Source: Filosporella fistucella (taxonomy: Eukaryota > Ascomycota > Leotiomycetes > Helotiales). Taken from it: a DNA stretch of 64,000 bases. The notes beneath the pieces were generated by a model that saw nothing but the letters and a program-made list of their open reading frames with translations, searched no databases and was not told where the DNA came from. The stretch spans positions 1,364,001 through 1,428,000 of the forward strand of contig JAQJZZ010000005.1 of NCBI GenBank assembly GCA_030077755.1. The letters run 5' to 3'. Below, piece after piece: positions 46,428-57,305 of the stretch. The position numbers were made by a program, and so were the translations under genes. How positions within the stretch are numbered: position 1 is the first letter of the stretch; each line of letters begins with the position of its first letter.

Positions 46428-49234
46428 ATTCGCCAACAAGGATTCTCAGATGCTTTGCTCAGATCGGATCGGATCTCGGTGGCCATATATGTGCCAGTCC
46501 AGTGAGAGCGGAGCGCGCAGGGGAGAGCAGGATCGGAGAGTGAAGAGTGAAAATCTTGTGCAGGGCCCGTGATGGGTTTGTGTGCATGGATTGAGACGGG
46601 GATGAGTTAGAGAAGGTCGGTAGAGTTGAGTTGGAAGAAGCTTCTTTGCACACTTTGGCAATAATAATAATAGTAATAGAAAGAGATGAGATGTTACGTC
46701 TGTCGTGAGCACTGAGAACTGAGCTTTGACGAAGGTGGGGAAGAGCTTCTATAATATAGGTAGTCTCTTGCTTAGTTTGATTTCTTGCCTTCTCGCAACG
46801 AATACCTTTTGAGAGGATCGAGCCAGCTTGATAGGTGAGAAGTGGAGTCTGGTAAGACTTTCTGGAGCTGGTATTCGCGCCGTAGCTCTAGAATGGCCGC
46901 CTTCTAGCGTGCTTCAAATCCAAGGGTTGAAGGGCTTCTTTTTTTGAATATGTAAGAGTGGAGGCGATTGATGATGAGTGAGGAGAGGAGAGTGATGGGA
47001 TAGGTGTAGCGTGTCGTTGCTTCGGTTGTTCTATTCTGCTCTGGCGGTATACGTATGGATAGATGGCAGGATGATTATGAGCTCATTATAGCATCTAGAG
47101 GCAAGAACGGGATGGACCTCGGATCAGAACGTCTGGCAACAAAACTTGAGGGAAATATTGGAGCTATGATATAAATAATAACGGGGGCTCTACGATGCCA
47201 TGTAATATATTATATATACATGGGCTCTTAGTGGGATGAGTAGAAAAATTGGGAAAACCTTCTACACCCGGTGCCATGCGCTGAAAGCACGATAGTCCTG
47301 TACTGGACCGGACTGGACTGTATTAGACTGTACCAGTCTTGGACCAATATCAGCATCTATACGAGAGAGAGTCCAAACGTTACAGTACCCCACTCAACTC
47401 ATCCTTATCCTCTCTTACAAGAATTTTCTCTTACTTCCTCGACATGCATTAGAGAGGTCGTCAATTCCCTTTCAGGTATTCTATGCAGTGTCTCAGTCCA
47501 CAAACTTACCGCGCTTCTTCAACGGCCCACGTTCGTTCTGCATCTTTTGTTTTGTCTTTCTAGCTACGCACAGAAAACTTTGACCCCTCCATTGATAGTC
47601 TCCACATATATCACGAATATACTCATCCCACTTTCCTATCATTTTCAACGATAACGTCGAGTACTCATACAACCGGCCTTGCATCGTCACCAATTTCAGC
47701 CCGAGATGTTTTATTAATACCCTCTTTTCTGCATATTCTTCCTCTCGAAAAGGGAATCCAGCTTCTGACGGGGGCCAAGTATTCAGCCGTGCTACAAGAA
47801 AGTGGTCCCCCACGCCAGCTCACCTCCTCCTCCTCCTCTTGCTACTGCTGCTGGCTCAAACCACGATGATGAAAGAAGATCCATGGAAACCTGACGGTTT
47901 GAGTGACACGCGCTACGTACATGAATAAGCCCGTGGTGTCTGTTCGCCGCCCGATTCATGGTGGTGTAAGCCTCAAGCATCATCTGGTAAGATGGTCTCT
48001 ATTTGACACTTTACTCTCCTCGGTCTGCTAGTCATAACCATCATCAGCATCATCACACCCTGCCAGTTATCCTCTCAAAGCATGACTCCGTCACTCACCG
48101 TCATATCAGCACCGCCTTCAACAGCCTTCACTACAATTAAAACGTTGCACAAAAAGCAAGTATCTAAAAGGAAGATTCTATTACCACAGACCGACTCCTC
48201 GCTTGCATTTTCATCTCTTACTCTGCCTTAGATAGTCTCAGACTTGTGTTCCTCCCCGCACTCAACCCCAGATATTCCCCCTCTTACAATACAAAACCAC
48301 CTGGAACACAAACGCCAGACACAAACACCAACACAAGCACAGCATACAAATCCCCGTCCTCAAAAAGCCTCACGAGATCTCTTTCCCCTCTCGTTCAAGC
48401 AATTCTCACTTGATTCTCACAGCATCTGCACACTTGACCCCCTCTTCCCCTCAAAATTACCTCATAAAAACGACCATCGCATCTATCAACCCATCAACCC
48501 CTCTTGCACTTCCCAGCCAAAGCAACATGTAGCAAACAAAACAAGGACCTTACTGAACCAACACTTCGCTTTCAGCTCCAGACCCAAATCAATCTCCAAT
48601 AGAAAAAATGCATGAACCGAAATAACTCACCCATCCATCCATACTTTCCCAAATTCATATGATCTGACCGCCCCTTTACCCACGATCCCGGTTTTCCCAT
48701 CCGCGCCGGCTGGTGAGAAGCACATGCCTCGTGATGAGAAAAAGAACCAACCGATGCATAAGCACGAGCTGGGCGATGCAGGCACCTGGATTTGCAGTAC
48801 GGCGAAGCTAGTAGATGGGGGTCACTTCAATAGCAAGGCATTGTGAGTATCAAGAGCGGGGTTTAAGGTGGAGAGACAAATATGCAATTCTACAATCTAA
48901 GTTTGATCATGCCTTCGTGAACTGTGGGGGGCAAGCCCAAGGGAAATTCAGATTCAGAAACAGAAAACGGTTTCTGCACTTCTCAACCAGAAGAAGCATT
49001 ACGTGCCGATCATCACCGAGTAGAGGTGCAGGAAAGGCAAGGGGAAAAACATGGTTTTGGGACAGGATCTGGTTTGGCTTTTTACATTCGTTCGTATTGG
49101 TTCCTCAATACTATGTTGCTGCTATGCTTCATTCCCTTGCATTTTCCACCGTCGCATACCGACCAGAGCAAAGCAAAACCAAATACTCCATACCATGAAC
49201 CAGATTCAACCCCCAAAGCAAGCAGAGAACACTT
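46428..49234. other. Large intergenic region, 2.8 kb
   Basis: No gene recognised on either strand. It contains simple repeats (for example CTCCTCCTCCTCCTC near 47825) and CA/CAC-rich DNA around 48240-48350. Open frames of about 100 codons at 47493-47813 (minus) and 48244-48615 (plus) have no recognisable features. Confidence 0.45.
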
Positions 49235-50386
49235 CTAGTTGCCTGCAATGGCGTGGGCACGTCTGCGGTCACGCTCCTCAGCAATGGAAAGCTTGACACC
49301 CTTGCCCTTTGGCAGAGAGATCCATGGCTTCTCAGATCCGATGACGAAAACGTTGCTCTCACGGGTGGCGAACGAGTTGTCTATGGCATCCTTGATGTGA
49401 ACAATGTTGAATCCTCCATCGTGACGCTCACGGTGAGTGATGACACCAACACGACCCATGTTGCGTCCACCGGTAGCCATAGCAATGACACCAGTGTCGA
49501 ACTTGATGTAATCGGAGATCTTGCCAGTAGCGAGGTCAATCTTGACAGTGTCATTGACCTTGATCGCTGGGTCGGGGTAACGAATACTACAATCAAAATT
49601 TCGTCAGCATTTATGGGGGAATTTGTATAGCAACCGTGGATCTAGCTCCAATCGTTCGAGGTGGATCGACCAAAGCTTGGACCAACGGCTGAATGATGTC
49701 TGATAGAACTTACGTTCTAGCATCGTGCGTGACCAAGAATGGGATTCCGCCTTTGCCCAACTGCACTCTCTTGACCTTTCCGAGTTTGTATTCGGCCTCC
49801 TCTGCTTGAATTCGGTGGACGGTGAAGCGGCCCTTGGTGTCGTAAACCAAACGGAAGTTCTCGCCAGTCTTCTCAATGCTGATGACATCCATGAAGCCTG
49901 CTGGGTAGGTTGCATCGGTGCGGACCTTTCCATCGACCTTGATCAAGCGTTGCATGACAATAGCCTTGGTCTCGCGGGCGTTGAGCGCATACTTTAGACG
50001 ATTTCGGATGAAGACGATCAATGGCATGCAGTCGCGGAGTTTATGAGGACCGGCGGATGGGCGAGGAGCATAGGCACCAGACAATTTGTCCAAGAGCCAA
50101 TGCGATGGCGCGCTGAGGCGCTTTTGATGCTTTTTCTGTAGAGGAATATCATGTCAGCTTGTGGTCGAGGAGGAAAAACTTGATCGTCAGGGGCGCAGAG
50201 ACAGATTCGAGAGAGAATCGACATAGGTAGCATGAGACAATTGCTCGAGGGTGAAGTCGAGAATTTGGATTTTGTGAAATGGCGACCAAATTTTGTCTTT
50301 TTGATACCGCTGGACACCTCTCTCGAATATCGTCTTTTTGCACTTTCTGGGGTTGGAGAGATAATACGCACAGGACCCCTTCCCAT
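49235..50386 (-). CDS. RPS4: 40S ribosomal protein S4
   Basis: Component of the small ribosomal subunit (eS4). The first exon is only 15 nt (MGRGP, 50386-50372). Introns 50136-50371 and 49587-49713 join it to [33 protein letters not shown] and to [18 protein letters not shown]. The product has 262 residues, the expected size. The S4 RNA-binding segment ([19 protein letters not shown]), the KOW-type part ([29 protein letters not shown]) and the tail ([26 protein letters not shown]) are all present. A large first intron directly after a tiny first exon is usual for fungal ribosomal protein genes and may be regulatory. Confidence 0.96.
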
Positions 50387-51324
50387 TTTGGCGGATTTTG
50401 ACCTTCTGACTTGGCTGGTGTGTTGTGAAGTGCCGAAGTTGTCGTTGGAGATTGTCGATGAAGCTCAAGATCAAAGAACTTTTGGAAAAAATTCCCGCAA
50501 CTGTTGTGGGAAGGAACCCTCGCTTACATCGACAATCCAGGCTATATATGGACTAGCACTACAGCTTCCCATGATCACGTGCTAGCTTTCTTCCATTTGG
50601 AAGGGAAATTGTTGAAAGCACGAAAGTATGACAAGTGTCTAATTTAAGTGAATTCTACAACGAATGTTTGTTCTAGGGCCGTCTTTATCTACGAAGCCAT
50701 GGTGGATTTTACAGGGCGATGCGGTTCTTTCAACCAAACCTGGGTGATAATCCACACCTTCAATACCCCACTTAATTTGCCATACCACCTTTGTCAGGAC
50801 AATTAAATATATATTGCCCAACTTTTCATTCAAAAGGTAGTGGATGGGTGAATGGGCTTGCTCTTGATTGACCCTCAATATTTGAACATTTCCGTGAATG
50901 CTGTTTCATCGTAATCACTGGGAACTTCATAATGTCTTGAAAACTGGCGGGGTACCTAGTACAGACTTTGGCTCTTGGCTTGTATCTAATTGCAAGAGTA
51001 TATTTGCCAGATTTTGGGTAGATAATTCCTATGGTCTGCTCAATCCATACTGGAATTATTGGCCAATTACATCTAAAGGCCTTCCCAACGTCGCGGGAAG
51101 TCTATTCTGATGTTTAATTTTGCAAGTTGTTGACTTGGATGACTACAAGACAATTATCACAATGCATCAGATTGATAAGCGCAACTGTGTAACAATTACT
51201 CAGTAATTATACCTTATGCTGTCTAAAAGCTTTTGATTTCATTGGCAGCATCTACATTTACAAATCAGCTTACCATAGAAAGGAGAAATGTCGACCACCA
51301 ATGGTATAAACGCCTGAATCCAAT
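50387..51324. other. Intergenic, no gene recognised
   Basis: RPS4 promoter side and 3' flank of HOM2 (both minus strand). Pyrimidine-rich patches but no identified element. Confidence 0.5.
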
Positions 51325-52557
51325 TTATATGTAACCCTTCAATACAGCAGCTTCCGCATTCAATATGGAAGATCCAGCAGCCCCAATTACTGTGTTATGG
51401 CTCAGAGCCACAAACTTCAAATCAAATATTCCACTGTCGTCCTGTCTAACTCTTCCAACACTGACAGTATATCCATTTTGAGTATTTCGATCCAATCTTG
51501 GTTGTGGCCTATCTGGCTCTTCCATGACCAAGATAGAAGGTTGAGGAGCAGAAGGACAGCCTAATTGCTGAGCCTCGCTCACATAATTGCTCAGAGCCTT
51601 TTTAACAGCTTCAGCTGTGGGTTTTGGTCCGTTTCTGTTCTTGAATCTGAGAGAAACACAAGCCATGTGTCCATCTAGCACAGCAACTCTGTTGCAAGCA
51701 GCCGAGATCTTCAAGTCAGACTGGTCATTGAAGCCTGTGACCTCTGCGTTGACTCTACCCAGAATCTTCTGAGCCTCTGTCTCCAGCTTGTCTTCCTCCC
51801 CAGATATGAAGGGAACAACATTGTCCAGGATATCCATACTGCTGACACCAGGATACCCAGCACCAGAAACGGCTTGCATTGTAACCACGCTGACTTGGTC
51901 TACTTCGCCGAACTCCTTCTGAATGGCCGCGAATGGAATGACTATGCCAATGACAGCGCAATTTGAGTTACACACTAAGAAACCCTTCTTGAGTCCGTAA
52001 TGTTTTCTCTGATGTGGAATGACATCGAAATGGGGTAGATTGACTGTGGGAACAACGAGAGGAACGAGAGGATCCCGACGATAGTTTTTCGCATTTGAGA
52101 ACACAGCCAATTCGGCTTTCAAAAATTCCATCTCTGCCACGGATTAGCCTTTCCCCTCAGATTTTCCAGATCTACTCACCAATTTCCCCAGCAACATCAG
52201 CATCCAGACCACTGAATACAATATCACAATCCGCAAATTCGCTAGCTTTGCATTCCTTCACAACTAATTCCTCGACATGTTTGCCCATTGGCGAAGCCTG
52301 CTTCCACTTGACAGCATCTTTGTATTTCTTGCCTGCGGAACGAGATGAGGCGCCAACTGCATGGAGAGTGAAATGAGGATGTTGAGCTAGTAGGAGAATG
52401 AATCGCTGGCCTACGGATCCTGTGCATCCCAGGACACCTAAGCTGAATTAGAAAAAGATCAAGAAAACGCGGGGTCAATTGGTGCTCTGAGGAATGTCAC
52501 TTGACGAATATGTGTAAATCACTTACCGCACTTCTTGGTCGGGAATTCAGGAGCCAT
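51325..52557 (-). CDS. HOM2: Aspartate-semialdehyde dehydrogenase
   Basis: Reduces aspartyl-4-phosphate to aspartate semialdehyde with NADPH, the second step on the way to threonine, methionine and isoleucine. Three exons (introns 52438-52526 and 52134-52179) give 365 residues, the standard fungal length. The N-terminal dinucleotide loop is [13 protein letters not shown] (from residue 11). The catalytic cysteine is Cys155 in [12 protein letters not shown]. Other motifs include [29 protein letters not shown] and the substrate-binding [16 protein letters not shown]. The C-terminus [23 protein letters not shown] is typical. Absent in animals, so the enzyme is often discussed as an antifungal target. 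Confidence 0.95.
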
Positions 52558-54546
52558 ATTGATTTGGTATGAGGAAAAGAGAGGAAGTTATTTGGAAGGG
52601 GGAGAGGGTAGTGAGCTGTTGTGAAATTTATGGTGAAGAGTCACCGCGAAATCGGCCCTTGAAAATGCACCCCACCACCAGACCCCAAGCTTTTTCTGTG
52701 CCTGCCCTGTCCCTCCGCGGCGCCACCTGCCACTCCCCCTCGACAATTTGAACTACCTATTTCAGGAATCATACCTACCTAGATAATTACAGCTCTGCCT
52801 CACTTTGTCTGGTGATTATATCAACAAATCTACCATGGGCTACTACTTCAGATACTTCATGGAAAAAAGTTGGTATAATTGCATTATCTCTTTTCCTGTT
52901 TGAGATGGGCGACGCTGATCTCGCTGTGAGACTGCCTCGACTCATCAAATTGGACTTATCCCGCGACCTCATTCTGCGTCCTTTCTCTTGTCACTTTTGC
53001 TTTTCCCCCATCACTAAAAAGTCCTCACGCCCCCTCATTCTTCCACCATGTCCCTCATCTCTGCGCTCAGCAGCCGTTACGATGCCTGAGCCAGGAAGTT
53101 ATGCTGACGTGCCCGAGAAGCTAGAGGTAGAGAAGGCAGGTGACATTTATGATGAACTGGTATGCTCGTAAAGGTGGTTCAAATACTGGTATGATCATTT
53201 TCGGACACAAGCATTAAGGAACAAGTTAGGATCACCTTTCAAGAGGAGCTTAAGAGCTGGCAGATGACGATGGCTCTGTCAGATCATATTTGAAGTTCAA
53301 TATGGCTGTCGAAAAGACGCTATAACACTTCTCACCTGGTAGAAAATGGGTCAGATCACACCTAAGTCGCCGGTCACGGATCATTGTACGATACCTGAGT
53401 AGACATTTTGCTTACTTTACCATCCAAGATTGTAGATCTTTATACCATTTTACCTTTCCCCTTCATGTCCTCCAGGGACATTCAAGGTTTTTCCTACTTC
53501 GTCAAGGCTATCTCCTGTCTACCGAGCGTAGTTATGCTACTTCTTGGTTGGAACAGCAGGCAAAGGCTTGTCCTCGGGGAAGAGATTCTGAACTAGCAGA
53601 GACTATGCTTGTCCCGAAGAGGAACTAGTGGTTTGTGCTTGGGGAGGCATATTGACTTGCAGTAGATGGAATGCAGCAAACTTGACTGGATTTGATCGGA
53701 TTTGATCGGATGATAGGGCTTTTGGTACTGCTGGTGGATGGCGAGGGTCAAGCAAGGATGTCTGGGATAAGTACAAGAATGCCATTGTCCATGAGAAAAG
53801 GCTGCGAGAAAGCATAAACATGTTGTACGTGTGGAGGATATGTCAATCAAAGGACACAAAGTCAGATATTGCGGGTAGTATTATCCTCTAAATAAGATAG
53901 TCCTTAGATTCGTTATGCAATAAAGAGAAGTGGCACCACTGTTACAATGGATTATTCATTGAACACACAATGACCTTTAACCGTTCTGAAAGACACCGAA
54001 AGTATCATTAACTATGTGCAGTCTTGAGCGAAGGAGGGGCCAAGATTCTTTCATGGATCTTTTCGTGCATGGGAAGCACTTGGATCGGATATGTCAACCA
54101 AGTCGTCTTGGAAGCGGTGCCATATCCGGATGTATCGCAGATTTGACACAAACCTCTCGGACAGAGTACGAGACCATCCCAAGCTCTTGAGCAATTTCTT
54201 AATGTTCAGGTAAAGCACGTGCATAGATATCCGACATTTGCCCCTAACTTGGGTATGGACACGGTGACAGTGAAGAACATATGAGACAATATAAAGACCA
54301 GTTTATACCAATATTAATCGTAGTTTCGTAATTGCGCTCTTCAAATAAAGGCAAAGTACCTATACTGTGTTGCAAGCTTAGCTTTTAACGCATCACTCAA
54401 GGGGAAGTCTAAAAAGTGTATGTCTGAATCCATGCAAAAGAGCGGTGTTGCCTCTTTCAGAATCAAATTATTTTACATTTTGTTCGCCACCAAATGCAAC
54501 CCTTATGCAGTAGAGTATCATGACGCTCGAGCTTAAAAAAAGTCGC
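52558..54546. other. Intergenic, about 2 kb, no gene recognised
   Basis: The HOM2 promoter is at the left end. GATTTGATCGGATTTGATCGG near 53691-53710 is a short tandem repeat. An open plus frame at 52812-53171 and others have no family features. Confidence 0.45.
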
Positions 54547-55151
54547 TCAGTATTGGCTAGCAGCACTCTGGCAAGCCTTCTATAAACACAAGCAACAATT
54601 AGTACTTATTCAGCTACAGAATAATCTGCAGCGGTGTTGACCTACCAATTGCTCCAAGTACCAATTGCAGATTTGCATGTTGCCCTGGTTCTCGTCCAAG
54701 CACTTGGTGAACTGCTTCGCATCCGGCTCGCAGCTTCGTGCTCCCCATGAGTTTTGAGCAGCACCGGCTTGATTTCCTTGAGCAGCGACGCTGTTATCTT
54801 GTTGTGCTGGTTCAGCTGGTGCAGATGAACCTCCTCCGAAGAATCCACCGATGGCGTGTCCGATTGATGAACCTACTGCAACACCTCTGCAGACTGTTAG
54901 TATATCCATCTACGTCCACGGATGAGGAGGAGCGTATACGCAGCAGTGCTAGCCATCTGGCCGAAAAGCCCTGGTCCTTGGGAGCCAGCTTGTTGAGGTG
55001 GTGCAGCAGCTGGAGGAGGAGCTTGCTGATGTGGTTTAGGAGGATATGCAGCTGTGGTGGCTGGTCGGGTTTGCTGAGGAGCTGGTCTTTGAGGAGCAGC
55101 AGTTGGGCGGGATGGAGCGCGTCCCCCTCCGGATCTTGATTGACGAGGCAT
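54547..55151 (-). CDS. MIX17: Twin-CX9C mitochondrial protein (CHCHD2/CHCHD10/Mix17 family)
   Basis: Three exons (introns 54887-54939 and 54580-54645) give 161 residues. The N-terminus MPRQSRSGGGRAPSRP is basic, then a Pro/Ala/Gln-rich region, GLFGQMASTAAGVAVGSSIGHAIGGFFGGG (conserved hydrophobic glycine segment), and a CHCH domain. The two CX9C motifs are CEPDAKQFTKC and CNWYLEQLKAC; the second is completed only by the last exon (KACQSAASQY). Proteins of this type are oxidised by Mia40 and kept in the intermembrane space, with roles in respiratory complexes and cristae. All four cysteines are present. Confidence 0.9.
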
Positions 55152-55784
55152 AGCGATAAATTCTGTGATTGTGAGGTGGGTGACAAGAGTTAATGTTGGA
55201 TTCGTATTGCGTTCAGTTGGAGTTTGTGAGACCGAGTGGAATGAATATGGTTTATGGATCACAACGGAAGTCCTCGGTTTAAGTTTTTAGCGTGCTCTAT
55301 AAACACGATATGATTGGTGGAGAGGAGGCGATTTTGATATCCTCAGGCATTAGATGGCTTCAAGGGGGCAAAGGAGAGTCAAGCGAGAAATTATTCTACT
55401 AAAATGTTCACTAGATGAAGCTCACTTCTGATGATACACCATGCATAGGACGATTGCTGTTCCGAAAACGATTCAATGGCAGACAATCATGATCCACAAG
55501 CTTTGTAACCTTGGTGAGACACCAAATTCTCGGTCTATATGTGTCTGCCTATGGTATTCAATTGAAACGCTTGATGGGCAGAAAAATCACATTTCTTGAT
55601 TCCAGACGGGATTTTCTATTTTGTATTTATTCCCATTCTGCCAATTTTAATTCCCTTATCCGTGTAACGCCGCCCTGACCGACGGTTTCTATTCCCCAAA
55701 TATTCCCAGGGAACGCCACGCTATGCAATGAGGTTACAATATATGAGCCTAGAAGTTAACGACGAATTGCGTTTAACCATCCTA
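55152..55784. other. Intergenic, no gene recognised
   Basis: Promoter side of the twin-CX9C gene and 3' flank of LRP1. Confidence 0.5.
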
Positions 55785-56647
55785 CTATTCCTTTGGCAGT
55801 TTCTTCTTCTCAGCTTTCTTCGCTTTCTTTCCTTCTCTTTTTCCCTCTTTCAACTTTGTGTTCTTTGAGTTGGATGATCCCGAGCTTGAAGGGGTTGAAG
55901 CACCTGAGGTCGACACAGAACCTGAGCTTACCGTCTTTCGTTTCTTCTTTGGCGGCGGCACATCAGCTACTGGAGCTGAAATTGGAGTAGGTTCTTCCAA
56001 ACCACCGATGATATCTTCAGAGCTAGAATCCGAATCAGATGAGCCGGCCTGTTCGTTTGTAACAGGTTCTTCTTCCGCCTTGCGCTTATCGGCGCTCTTT
56101 GATATTTCCTCGAATCTGATATGAGCTTTGGCACGTTCTTTGGCTTCTCTTTCAGCTCGCTGGAGATCGTATTTCTCGTTCCCAGCCTAAAGCGGTTGTC
56201 AGAATAAGGGTGAGCTGTAGGTATAATTAAAAGGATCGAGAGTGCAAACTAACCAGACCAGCCTTGATAAATCTTCCCACAGCTTGCTTGTCCACCACCA
56301 GTGTTCGTTCGGGAGGGTTTTCCACTCTCTTGATCTTCTCGAAGTACTGCTTCACTCTGGTGAGTTCAACGAAGACAGGATGCTCGCGTGCCTTGACGCC
56401 ATTGAGCCGCAAATATGCTTGAAAGAATGTTAGAAGAAGGTAAGATGATGAGTGTACTGAGCTTACAGAATAATATGGACTCAATCGCATATGTAACGAG
56501 GACATAGAGCTTAGCTTTGTCTAGCAAGGGAAGTTTGGAAGATGTTTCTGACAGGGCGGTCTTGATGAGAGGCGCTAATGCGTCCTCGAGATCATCTACC
56601 TCATCGTCCAGCTGGTCTAAAAGACCCATCACTTTTGAAGAGTCCAT
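55785..56647 (-). CDS. LRP1: Nuclear exosome cofactor LRP1/Rrp47 (C1D family)
   Basis: Binds the exonuclease Rrp6 and helps the nuclear exosome process rRNA and small RNAs. Introns 56418-56466 and 56187-56253 give 248 residues. The Sas10/C1D domain is clear: LLDQLDDEVDDLEDALAPL, LPLLDKAKLYVLVTYAIESILFSYLRLNG (formed across the first splice), HPVFVELTRVKQYFEKIK, then ERTLVVDKQAVGRFIKAGL. The tail is acidic, then strongly basic (PPKKKRK, KEGKREGKKAKKAEKKKLPKE), fitting nuclear localisation and RNA binding. It shares a 0.66-kb divergent promoter with the next gene. Confidence 0.9.
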
Positions 56648-57305
56648 ATTGTGGAGTTACATGAGAATAGGCAACGTAAATCCAAGTGTTGTAACTTTTC
56701 GCAATAGAATCGGGCTCTGCTCCGATAAATTTTGGAGAGTTTTTGATTTCGAAGCGCCGAACCAATGAAATTGATGTAATTTGCTGACAAACGACCATTC
56801 TCTACGTTTGTCTCTGGTCAAAGTCTTGCAGGGATGTCGATTTGGGCAGGGGGAAATCGGGTCGGTCGAATCTCGACGATTTTTGTTTTCGGGACGAAAT
56901 GAACTTCTGCAAATTCTCCTGACGTCGTCCATTTCCTAGCTGTGCTATCAACATCTACCCACCCTAACTTACCTCTCCTGTTCTCACTTGTATCATAGTC
57001 TTTGCACATCATCAGCATCAAAATCTTCATCCTCCAAATTACGCCCCATTACGACTGCATCATCTTCTTGTACTCTACTTTTTAATCGCCCCCTTCTTCT
57101 CGAGTTATTTGCATGTCTACTTAGGAGCTAGTAGTCCGGCGAAAGCTTCTATCGCCAGCGCGTTTCGCCTGGAAATTTCGTCTGCCATGAGTCGAATGCA
57201 ATAATCTGCGACAATCGATTCATCCTGTCTTATCCACTTTGCGGCCGTCCGCTATTGCGGGTATTTCGAAGAATACCACACAACCAAATATGCGTTCACG
57301 ATAAC
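56648..57305. promoter_or_regulatory. Divergent intergenic promoter region (LRP1 / ketopantoate-reductase-like gene)
   Basis: Both flanking genes are transcribed outward, so this 0.66-kb space must hold both promoters. I see no distinct TATA box or known binding site. Short minus-strand frames here (for example 56818-57030) have no family features. Confidence 0.45.

Noticed and set aside
47493..47813. 106-codon minus-strand frame between DLD1 and RPS4
   Set aside because: No recognisable motif and no clear splice extension; length alone is not enough.
48244..48615. 123-codon plus-strand frame rich in Pro, Thr, Gln
   Set aside because: The composition reflects a CA/CAC-rich stretch; no protein-like pattern.
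56818..57030. Minus-strand frame in the LRP1 divergent promoter
   Set aside because: Short, no family resemblance, and it would overlap the promoter of both neighbours.
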